NCBI GenBank assembly: GCA_022661535.1
Contig: JAKULF010000013.1
Location: forward strand, 806,001 to 870,000
Source: Eutypa lata
Taxonomy: Eukaryota > Ascomycota > Sordariomycetes > Xylariales > Diatrypaceae
Direction of reading: 5' to 3'
Length of the DNA stretch: 64,000 nucleotides
The notes below the pieces were generated by a model. It was not told where the DNA came from and made no database searches. It saw only the letters and a list, made by a program, of their open reading frames with translations. The first letter of the stretch is position 1; the number at the start of each line of letters is the position of its first letter. The position numbers were made by a program, and so were the translations under genes. Positions 33,801-44,282 of the stretch are shown in pieces.

Positions 33801-36096
33801 GCTCGACGTCCCCGATGAAGAGGTACCTAGAGTAGACACACTTATTAGCATTGATCTATGCAATACGGATGAACTTGGTGTTGATGTGCTGGGCGAAAGT
33901 GAAGCGGAAGTCATTTGGCGTTTTCGGCTGGGTGGAGTGGATCGGAGCTTGTAGGAGATGATGAAGTTAGTGATATGGACATACTTGAAGTAGAAGGACT
34001 TGTAGTGGCAGAGCTTGTGGTGGAACCTGAGATGGAGGAGCTCGTAGTTGCGGTGGAAGAGCCCGTAGAAGTCGTGGAATCGGTTGAACTCGTCGAAGAG
34101 TCGGTGGAGCTCGTAGAGCCGGTCGAAGTCGTAGATCCGGTCGAACTTGTGGATGACCCTGTAGAGCTGGTAGAAGAGCCTGTGGAACTGGTTGAAGATC
34201 CAGTTGACGTCGTCGAGCTTCCGGTAGATGTAGTAGATGAAGAAGTGCTTTCGGTGGAGCTTGTCGTAGAAGCAGTAGAACTCGTCGTAGATGCAGTGGA
34301 ACTTGTAGTAGATTCAGTAGATGATGTCGTACTAGAAGTGGTGCTCATTGTCGAACTGGTAGTACTTTCTGTCGATGAGGTCGTAGTCGATGAGACTGTT
34401 GATGAGGTCGTTGACGAGGTCGTCGATGAAGTCGTCGTCGCAGAAGAAGTGGTGCTTTGAACAGGATCTCCATCGCTGTTGGGGGCATCTAGAGAGATTT
34501 GATTAGCTCAACCATATTACTACGCATGGGGAGATATTGTGTTGACATACTTGTACAACTATAACGGGGGGTGCTTGAATATGTCGAAGACCACGAAGTT
34601 TCCCAAGGGTTATTAGGTGTGCCCCTAGTAGCATATACCAGCAAGCCTGCTGCAGGACCGCAGTTTTGATGGTCATTATCAGGGCAAATCTTGTTGCAGC
34701 TTTCCATGTTGTTCGGACTGGTGGAAGGTGGTTGGGATCCGCAACGGCAGACAGGGCTGCCAGAAGCCGGGATTCGGATACCAGCGAATTCCTTATTCAT
34801 CCCTTTACAGGCGCCAACACATGTATCGACACTGAAAGTGCCTGTGAGGCCAGCGTCGACACCACCGGTGAAATCATTATCGCCCGTGTAGCAGCCGAAG
34901 TTGATATAGTCATCTGCACTGCTTCCAGCGACAGGAGTCACAGTAGCTACGAAAGACACAGTCCTCGTTATTGTAGGAGCGGGAGCTCCTCCCGATTGGT
35001 AAACCACGGCTGTCGTCTTTTTAGTAACAAATGCCGGCGTAGCGAAGCACGATGTGAATGTAGGCGTTACTGAGTCCGTTGCTGCGTAACCCGGGATTCT
35101 AGGGATGTTGCACCCCATGAATTTAGGGTTGGCGTAGACGGGATATATTTGAAAATAGTCACTACCGCAGCAGTCTCGGCCTCCGCATGCACTGTTTATG
35201 ATTAGCGACGAATTATAAAAACACTTCAAGATTGACATACGCGATGGTCCCAGTCGTGCAACTGTAACTACATTCCCCAAGAATACTATCGTCAAAGGCT
35301 CGGGCACCAAACCCGAAATCAGCGGCACAATTGCACTTGATGTTTCTAATATCGTGTCAGCATTGTTTGCTTCTTTCAGGAACTGTCACACCTACCCTAT
35401 GCCTATTTGAACCATACGAGCCAGGGGATACCCATAGTCAGCACACCGATTGAGACAGTCATCGCTGCTTGCGGCCGAGTAGTCAATGACAGCGTTTTCA
35501 ATCGAGTCCCAATTTGGAGTCTTGAAGCACCCAACTTGTTGCCAGCCACTGAGTTGCGCCGAGCCACTGCTAAGCGTGCTCTCATCCGGGAAGGACGGGT
35601 CGACGAAGACACGAGCGTAAGCAGAGGAACCGCAGTTCTCTCCACTATCTCCCGGACACACTTCAGCGGCACAGTTGGACTCGGCCTGGTCTGGGTCGAT
35701 TGTTATTGAGCCGCGGGTGAGACTCATACCGCATTTACAGCCATTGCTACCGAAAAGGGCGGCATATTTGTAGCCATGAGCACGGCAAGCATCTGAACAG
35801 TAGTGTGCTGTGTAGGTATTGTTGAGTGGGCTGCCTTCGTTATAGTTAATGTACGAGCGCGAAGGAATGTTGTTGCCGGCGATGTCTGGATCTCCAGGAC
35901 TATAGGGGAATATGGCGTTATTGTCCGACTGGGTAATTGATACTGAGGCACACCCCAGGTATTGAAACCCCTGCGTCGCCGAACATGATAGCCCTAGGTC
36001 CTTATAGAAGAATCCTTGAGCGTTCACAAGGCCCACTTGAGTTAACGTCCAGGCCACAGCCAGAGCTGTGACCCTCGCGCTATAGAAGGAGACCAT
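30856..36096 (-). CDS. Large WSC-domain surface protein with repeat stalk
   Basis: Seven exons (35396-36096, 35241-35345, 34551-35191, 33985-34488, 32903-33826, 31292-32842, 30856-31229) join in phase to 1599 residues. Introns are 49-62 bp except one of 158 bp. A signal peptide (~1-26) is followed by three Cys-rich WSC or WSC-like domains, a long Ser/Thr-rich stretch, a fourth WSC-like domain (GDCMCGNEP ... AQICGGG), a ~230-residue stalk of TGP-[VIS]GT repeats, and a globular C-terminal domain ([15 protein letters not shown] ... [13 protein letters not shown]) found in other fungal secreted proteins. WSC domains bind glycans and occur in cell-wall stress sensors. Here I see no transmembrane segment or clear GPI signal, so it is probably secreted into the wall. 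Adhesion or wall binding is inference. The 158-bp intron (33827-33984) is the least certain junction. Confidence 0.78.
31916..32612 (-). repeat. TGP-[VIS]GT coding repeat array
   Basis: About 700 bp inside exon 6 of the WSC gene is built from repeats of roughly 18-24 bp encoding Thr-Gly-Pro-X-Gly-Thr-(Ala/Glu). Blocks of several units are themselves duplicated: the [20 protein letters not shown] block occurs twice almost unchanged. The sequence predicts an extended, O-glycosylated stalk and frequent length variation. Confidence 0.9.
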
Positions 36097-37818
36097 GCTG
36101 CGCGAAAGGCTACAACCGCCAATTGACTTCGTGAATGAGTGAATACTAGTTGGAAGAAATTTATCAAGAAAAAAACACCTATAAAACGAGACGGTGAGAT
36201 AATGGGACTTACTGAAAACAAACCGCAGTGAGATGTTGACGGGCTTCTACTTTATTTAATGGCACAAGATGCATCCATTGATGGAATGCTAGATACACAT
36301 GTTGCCAAATTACTTCCCCTTATTTGTGTGGGCTGATTGCATTCACGACTATACCTAACCCCCTGAGAGCATAGTAATAATTCCAGTTGGGAGGTAAAAA
36401 GGGCAACTTCTGGTCCCTTTGGAATGATATTGCTATTAGTGTGTCATGGTGTGTCTCTCATCCATGACAACTACTAACGCGAAAACATAATGATCGCCAT
36501 TCTAGAATACCCAAATAATGAAGGGCTCTTCAATCGGGTTTGTAGCCATCTAGTTAGGTGCTTTGCTCATGATATCCTCCACCTTGTGGCTTTGTTTTCT
36601 CTACGAAATAACCCAAGCTTGCCTCACTTCCATAAACTGTATGATGTCTTCACAACTGACAGAATTATTCGGTAATAATTTTGCAGACAGGTATACTCAC
36701 TAAGTTCCTTCCATTGGGTCTGTTAGGGATATGTCTCAGCCTCATCTATGGATGCATGGCGCTAGCCGAGGGTCCTGCATTTCAAATTCTTGCTTCCCAC
36801 GTCTGTTGGTATATGAAACAACTGATTTAGGTACCATTCATTGCTGTCTCGCATGAGAGCTTCTACATTTATGCCATCGATTTTTCAGAAGTCTAGGCTC
36901 TTCGCCCTGTGGACCGCATACCTAGGACGACATCTAGGGATAAGGGGTGCGTATGCTAGTCTAGAAGATAGGATTGCCACCTGCCACCCCTAATTTGAAC
37001 TAATGAATTGAAATGTTTCTTGGAAGAAATGCAGGGCATTTCTAGACCCGTAACTTTATATGAATATTATTGTAAATGGATTTCTGAGAATGCACCATGT
37101 TGCGTTGCAACTGTAGATAGATCATGTGCCGTACATGTGCATCCAAACTTGAAACACATGCGGGCATTCCCTTCCGGGATCCACGTAGTCTAGTGAGAAT
37201 CAATCTTTCCTATGCTCATCTTATTTCATTAGATATTCTTTTGCTCAATAATTAATAACCCCTTACGACTTGCTAACGAGTCATAATTATGAGGCATTCA
37301 ATTAATGCTCCCAAGTGGTAAGTACAGAGGACCAACGATCCAAGTTGATTAATCCAAAGGAACGCAAGATATTAATCATCTCAATTCTTTAGACACTGAA
37401 GCCATTGTCTCAAAGTCATCATGAGAGATTTGGTTCAGATGAGGTCGGGTATCTTCCGAGGCGTTGCCTCGTGCTGTTTTAGTTCTATTTACTCGCATTC
37501 TCGGCTCCTAAAGTCAACAAACCACTTGCCACGCAACCACGTAGTGGCTGAGTGGGAACTAATGACTTATCGCTGCGGGCTGGATGAATACGCCTCAAAC
37601 ACGTGCACGTATCTACACCACTGCGAAGGGAACCTTAACCTGCGAACCTAACAATACCATATAGACCAGCTCATCCATTTTTCAGGGGCATTTGGGGCGC
37701 GTTGGAATTCTAGAGGCAAAACACATAAAAATAAATAAACCTATAATTGTATTGATACGTAACCAGGTTGTCAGGTCATTATTCCACCAATGGGGTCTCT
37801 CCTGTTAAAGTACCCTGG
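36097..37818. other. AT-rich intergenic region
   Basis: About 1.7 kb between the WSC gene start and the aminopeptidase 3' end. Several short frames (for example 37421-37651) have no splice partners or recognisable motifs. Confidence 0.55.
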
Positions 37819-39834
37819 TTAAATATCATGACCGCACCCAAGGTGCCTCTCACCCATAGCTTCTAACTCCTCAATCGCAATATTATTCCACAGTAGACTT
37901 CTGGTTTTCACGTGGCTTTGCACAGTTCCATTGATCGGAAATTTTGGTATGAGTTCAGTTCCGTCCGTAGCAAGAGTAGCTACCATATGCGCAGCAGCCT
38001 AGCTCATATCGTCAGCTTAGTTCTTTCGATCAGAGCACGATATAAGCATTTGTAGCTAGTATTCATCGATTGTCATCTTGGGGAGAGAGGAGATATCAAT
38101 TAGGTACTCACCTGTGCATTTGTGGTAATTATTTCCGGGTTCGGGTTGTCGATTGTATCGCAGACTTGGTGATAGCATGGGTCTTGCTCAACTCCCGTAC
38201 CTGTGTGTAAAAATCCGAATGCTTTTATCTGTCAGCATTCTATCTATTGTAGATTTTCATTTTAATTTCCGAGCTTCGAAAATTTACATACTACGTATTC
38301 ATGTATTAGCTATCACTCAATCACAAACAATGAAATGTCTTAAAATGGAGTTGAGAAGTTGGGGGATGAGGACGTGCGTACCGCTTATTAAGGTACTGCC
38401 AGAAGGAGGCGTAATCACTACCATTGGTAATGATGGCAGATGTCACATTCAACCCTCTGCCCGTGAAGTAATCGACGTAGATTTGTTCAATGACCTCGGA
38501 TCCGGATGGTGCAACGCTGCCGTGTGAGCTTCCGTCGCCATCGCCGATCCCGAAGTATCCCTTTGAAACCATGTCGAAGTTGAGATAGGCCAGGATCTTG
38601 TTGATTTCAGGAGCTGGCAGAGTCGAGCAGTAGTATTCACTACCTACCAACCCATTCTCCTCTGCACCCCACCAGGCAAACCTCACCTTATTCTTAGTCT
38701 GGTACTTTGCTAGCGCAAGAAACACTTCGAGAATGAGACTCGTGCCAGAGCCTAGACGAGTAGTCAGTCACATTCCTCATGTAAGTCATATTATAGATGG
38801 CTTTTAATTACCATCGTCGTTGATCCCAGGTCCAGCTTGAACACTATCCAGATGCGCTCCAAGCTGACGTTTTGTTAGTGCTTATAGCCCGATTTTATTA
38901 CTTGATAGTGATATAAAGGGGCATACCACAATGACATTGTCGGGATCACCACTCTCGGTCTCGACAAATATGTTCTGTGTGATTCTCTCTTCGATAATCT
39001 GTGTTTGTTGGAAGTAGGCCTCAAGCGTCTCTCCCGCTTCCAAGCGCGCTTTGATAGCCTGGCCATCAACCTGGTTAATGAAACCACCAGGCACATACTC
39101 ATCAGAGTTTGGTTCACTGAGAGTGCCAGCGGTGGTATTCGTGGCGATATTATTGTATATAATAACCTAGACCGAGTCAGTCGATAATAACTTTAAAAAG
39201 ATCAACACCTTTAAGCATACAGCTACGGCCCCATTGGCTGCAGCAGGCAATAGCCGACCAGCCAGCGTGCCACCAGTCGGACAGCGGAAACGTTCGACGA
39301 GCACGATTTTCCCAGCAACGTCTAATCCCTCGTACGAAGCTGCATCGCAACCTGCCTCGCCCTCCGGCCCGAGAACAAGCTCGGCAGTGATGCCACCCTC
39401 TTCAGTAGACGGAGAGTATGTCAAGCCGAAAACGTAGACCGCTTCATCGTCGACCCGTAGCTCTATTGACTGGACCTCGTTAAAGAGACCGGGGAAATCT
39501 TGTTTCCACGCCTTCGTGCCCGTGATGTTCGAGATACGACTCCAGATGTAGTCCACTGACGCGGCGTAGCCTGGGAGGCCGAATGCGCGGTTACCTCCAT
39601 TGGCGGTCGCTATCTCCTGCAGTGCCTCGAGGTTGGCAATGAGGCTAATATGAATTGTCAGTCGTGCTCATTAGTATCGATAGCATAGTCATATACTAAA
39701 TGTACAAATTGGTATACTCACTTCTCCGTTGCAATCTCCGCTTGGAGCTTCTCTGATGTGACCTCCGTCTTGTACGTAGCGCTGACGCCGGATGTCAATG
39801 GCAGCAAAGCCACCAATGCTTGATAGAATCTCAT
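37819..39834 (-). pseudogene. M28 aminopeptidase (PA-domain type) with frameshift
   Basis: Seven exons can be traced (39722-39834, 39221-39644, 38927-39166, 38812-38863, 38382-38751, 38112-38200, 37819-37998), about 489 codons, the usual length for secreted fungal leucine aminopeptidases of the Lap2/M28A type. The signal peptide, the PA domain (~40-220) and the zinc ligands H263 (GAHLD), D275 (NDDG), E308 (WWGAEE), D336 (NFDM) and His of DPCYHQ are all present. At the end of exon 5 the frame reads GSDYASF and then becomes QYLNKR. In the +1 frame the same bases read PSGSTLISG and splice perfectly into TGVEQDPCYHQ. About 20 bp encoding the SDYxxF-to-GIP segment seem deleted at a CCTTCT microhomology, which shifts the frame. 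It is probably non-functional unless rescued by an alternative donor or the deletion is an assembly error. Confidence 0.72.
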
Positions 39835-40856
39835 AGCTGCAAACGAGGGGCCTCTTAAGAATGAAGAGAGTTGGTTTTTAGAAGTCACATTGTCCCAATA
39901 CCACTATTACCTTTTTATACTCAATAACTACACGTGAGAAAATCTGCCGTTAATTGTGCTGATAAGATGGATTGTTGCCCAGAGCTTGGCGTTCACGGTT
40001 TTTTGTGCTTATCGGGAAGGTCCCAAGGATGCCTAGAGATGCGCGGGCGGCCTAAGAGGCCTGCTAGAAGCTAGACTTTGCGTGCTATGGCTGAATATTC
40101 GCGATACTCATGCACTATTCTAGTTACAAGGTACATACGATATGAATTATTTTCCCTCGAGCCTCTTAGTTGGGTATCTGCCAAGACCCGGCACACAGCA
40201 GAATACCTACGCAGATCTCGATGTCACAAGATCGTTCTAGAAGTGAATACCTGGCGAATTGAAGAAGAAAGGAGCAAAGAGTCATAGTTTACCGTCTAAA
40301 TCTAATTAAATTCTGTGTGGCCTGATTATCTTTGGCTTGTTCTGGCTCAACGTTGTGTGGACGTGGATATGCCCTCAGACATGCCCCTTAAAGACACATC
40401 ATACTTATTATTTATATAGCCACTTATTATATTGATGAGTGGATTTTCATCCCTCATGATGAGGAGATTTGTACTATTTCCTAAGTATGTGAGGTTGTAC
40501 AAATTGACCACTATGATCACGCAGATCATGACTAGGTTGTTTACGCCAAGACCAAGCTCCTAAAAGTCAAGCATATTGTGTTATGAAATATCCTTCATCG
40601 GCCTGCAAGCATTTTAGCCTTTCTTATACACAATTGTGGCGACAGACCAGCTTGTGCGGTAGAAGACATCAGTTAGTACATATATTATGCTAGGATAGGG
40701 GCGACGTAATTCATAGGACTACAGAGTCCTTGATCCGATACTACGCCCAGTAGTACGTGAGCATACATCAGAAACTTAGCCGGCGACGACAGTCTTCCCC
40801 TGGGGTCCATCCTTCTTCAGCATTCCCTAGTTAAGAGAACATTCATCAGAAAAGAT
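39835..40856. other. Intergenic region
   Basis: About 1 kb between two damaged minus-strand genes, AT-rich. No further gene fragments were recognised. Confidence 0.55.
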
Positions 40857-43800
40857 TTACCTACTGTGGCCGTTCACCCCCCGGACGACAACTCCATCTC
40901 GCTCAAGATCCTCCCCAGCATGTCTTCCATTGCCAAATGGGCTCAATATCCTGCGCAGCTCGTTAGGACGCATGGCGGATTGTCTTCTGTGGTCCGTAGC
41001 GACCGGTTCCTCCCCCTGGCTAAATTTTCGCGACGACCCGTTATTGTCGGTGCACTGGCGACGGCCATGCAACCAGCGCCCAGCGCCCAAGATCGCAACA
41101 CCCACAGCCCTCTTTATCTCGGACAGGGTGAGGGCCATGACGATCAGCGGGATCGAGATGCCCAGACCAATGCCGAATATGTATTTAGAAACGTAGCCTA
41201 CGGTGAGCCCGTTGACCCACCTGTCGATATCGATAGAGAAGAAGCTGGCGATGAATGACAGCGGGAGAAACACGATGGTCACGATGGTAATGACTAGGAT
41301 GCTCTGTCCCTGCTTCGCCGTGACGGCCGCCTGCTCGCCCGCGAACCGTGCCTCCAGTGCGTTGCAGTGCTTCTGCTTGAGATCCAGCAGGTGCATCAGC
41401 CCGTTGTACAGGCTGGCGGTCTGCCCGTCCATCCGCATTATATCCTTCTGGTTAACCTCGAGGCACTTATAGATCTTAACTACAGCAGCCCACGTCACAG
41501 GATATCTACCACCTCCTACGTCTTCTAGCTCCAGTGAGGCCTCGAAGTTTCTGAGCACGGACGATTGGCAGTCGAGTATCACCTTGATGATCCGCAGCTC
41601 GTCTTGGATATCTTCAATCTCGGTCAAGAGGGACGTCTCCCTCGCTATGTTCAGCAACTCATATTGGAGTTTATCTTGGTCATTCATAGAGCTGTTTTCA
41701 TTGAACTCTGAGCGGTCTTTGGCTGCGTTGTGGCGGCTCTCACCGGGTTTATCTCTACGGAGGCTTTGGGAATCCCCCTTGTTCTCTATCCACTTTTTGC
41801 ATGCTTCGTCAAAATTTCTGAATAGCTGACTCTCTTCATCGGCAATGGATCCGATAGAACTGCCAAACATTTCCAGGAACTGGTAATTCTGGTCATTGAT
41901 CCTGTGTCTGTCAAACGCGCCCGAGCACCGGTTTATAATCAGCAATGCTAGGTCGTGGACCGATGATATTGGCGGCCGTGTCTTCGCGTTCATGTCCTCG
42001 ATGATGCCGTCTACCACGTTCAGTGGATCTTGTTTGGGTTGCTCCCAACGTTCTGGGAAACATGTGACGACCAAATCTAATAGGATCAGCTTTGAGGCCT
42101 AACTTTGAAGCCAGTAAAAGATACTTACCTTTTCCTAGGACTCAAAGCCATAGTTGATCTACCATGAACACCTTCTTCTCCAAGTTGTGTTTGTCGCAAA
42201 ACCTGTAAACGACCTGGTCCGTATCCCTTGAAGTCGTATCGATCCCGTCGTAAAAATATTGATCAAGCGTTCTTCGTGGTTGTAATGGTGGCGTGGCTCT
42301 TATATAAGCGCCGACGAGCAAGGCGTGTCTAGATTCATCAACGTCCACCTTGGCTGGGTCTTTATAGACATTCTTGATCCTTTTGCTCATAGTATCCCTC
42401 AGATTATGAGTTTCATAGTGGAGAAATGGCATCTACCCTGTTAGTGGAATGTTGTACTTGCGAAGGGGTTTGACCCACGAATAGTACTGTCTTGTCATCA
42501 GCATTGCCACGAGCCTTGTGATTCACCTTACTATCCGGTGTGCCGCTCGCCTTACCATCCTTCTCATCACTATCATCTGTCTTGACGCTCAAACTGTTAG
42601 GTTGTGGTGTAACAACGCGATGACAGAACGGCCTCATAAAATGTGAATGCGGGAATCGACCTCGGTGTTCTTGGTCAAAATACTTCTCTAGGGCCTTGAA
42701 CGCCTCAAGTTCTTTATACCCCCCTTCTTCATGTCGCTTTGCAAGAAGAGCCTACATATTTATTTGTTAGTGGAATAGAGCTGTATTTACAGGAGCACTA
42801 AGGTGCGCACCTCAGCCCAAGCAATCTATAGCAAGACGTCGATATGCGATTCACTACAATAAATAGATGATAGAGTAAGTTGTTCACATTATTAGCGGAA
42901 AGATGAATCCACCTGAACTCAAGCTGGCTTTTGACAATCTTCCCCAAAGTCGTAACCTTGGGCTTGCCATTGTTCTCCCAATCATACAATAGCTCGTATA
43001 TTGAATGCTTGTACACCTGCTGTTTCTTAGCCGATTGTTTAAAATCAACTACTGTAGCTTCGAATTTACTACATGCCTTACGGGCTTCATCTGACAGTCT
43101 GTCAGCAGCATGGGCTGGAGATAGCATCTTAGCAAGATCCATGTGCCCCTTTTCAACTGCGCAGAGCATTGGTGTTCGGCCGAAGCTGTCCTTGACCGAT
43201 ATATTGATGGCTGGCTTGACTGCTAACAAAACCTGAACAGCTTCTGTAGATCCTTTGAAAGCCGCCCAGTGTAAAGGAGTCATTCCGTTGTACAGCTGCG
43301 AATTCGGGTTGACCTCCTCGTCTTCAGTCTTTGCACTCGACCTATGCTCTAATAACAGTCGAACTATAGCTGCGTGCCCATTTTGTGCTGCATTGTGTAA
43401 AGGCGTCCAACCACCGTCACTAATGGTTGAAGGGCTTGTACCACTCTTCAAAAGAAGACTGGCTACATCGGCGTGACCATTCTGGGCAGCGAAATGGAGA
43501 GCGGCACGCCTCCTACTATTCAAAACGTGGATGTTGGAATTATAGCTGAGTAGCAACTCAACAAGCTCAAGACTGCCAATAGTAGCTGCCCACATCATCG
43601 GCGTTCGTCCATTATTATCTGTGCCTTCGACATTGGCCCCTTTCTTAAGAAGTAGCTTGGCGAGATTGACATTGCTGTAGGTGACTGCACACACCAATGG
43701 TGTCCGTTTGTCTTGATCTTCTGCTTCAATATCGGCTCCTCTGCTAAGAAGCCAGTCGGAGATACTGATGACCTAGTTGTGGTAGCTTGCAAATTTCCCA

Positions 43801-44282
43801 GAGGCAACCAATAATAGAGGGGTTCAGTTGTCAAGGTCTTGTACGTTCACCCCTGCACCTTCTTGAAGAAGCCGCTCCACAATGACCGTATATTTATCAA
43901 GGTCGAGGACCCTTTCGAGGTCCTCCGGTTTGATCTTTTTGCTTTTCATGGCGGACAGTGCTCCGTTAAGTGTAGCAAATAACGTGGTGTTCGCGATCTT
44001 GCCATTGAACCAGTCCCGGTCTTCTTTTTGGTCAAGCAACTCCCTGACTTTGGAGGATGACCTGGCCCGGGCTGCTTTGAGAAGCTTGGTCACCTTCTTT
44101 TCACCTGGAGAGTCAGAGGATGGTTCGTTAGAAGATATGGGAATGACGGGTTGTGAATCCTGTCGGTCGGTGTTCTGTACTCGCATATCTATGACTCTAT
44201 TCCCACCGGTCTGCTGTGAAGAAACTGTAGATTCGCGCCGGCGCCCATTCAGCTTACTACTAGTAAGACTCGGTGTAGCCAT
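40857..44282 (-). pseudogene. Ankyrin-repeat CorA-like Mg2+ transporter protein, disrupted
   Basis: Five exons join in phase (42888-44282, 42811-42825, 42479-42751, 42129-42432, 40857-42076) to ~1068 codons. After a Ser-rich N-terminus come about six ankyrin repeats (residues ~150-390), a linker region, the conserved PFLHYE and RRTLDQYFYDG ... VFMVDQLWL blocks, a coiled-coil-rich part and two C-terminal membrane helices of the CorA type (SILVITIVTIVFLPLSFIASFF and FGIGLGISIPLIVMA). Family members are membrane proteins of unknown cargo common in filamentous fungi. Three in-frame stops interrupt it: TGA at 43824-43826 (expected CGA, DNRTPL), TAG at 43773-43775 (expected CAG) and TGA at 42142-42144 (expected TGG, LWLWVLGK). 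Each differs by one transition. A 72-bp in-frame GT-AG segment (43773-43844) could excise the first two but would remove part of an ankyrin repeat. Confidence 0.78.

Noticed and set aside
33301..34460. Long plus-strand frames opposite the Ser/Thr-rich exons
   Set aside because: Composition is Val/Glu-rich only because the sense strand encodes Ser/Thr repeats. No start context or family match.
37421..37651. 76-codon ATG frame between the WSC gene and the aminopeptidase
   Set aside because: No family resemblance and no flanking splice sites that extend it.
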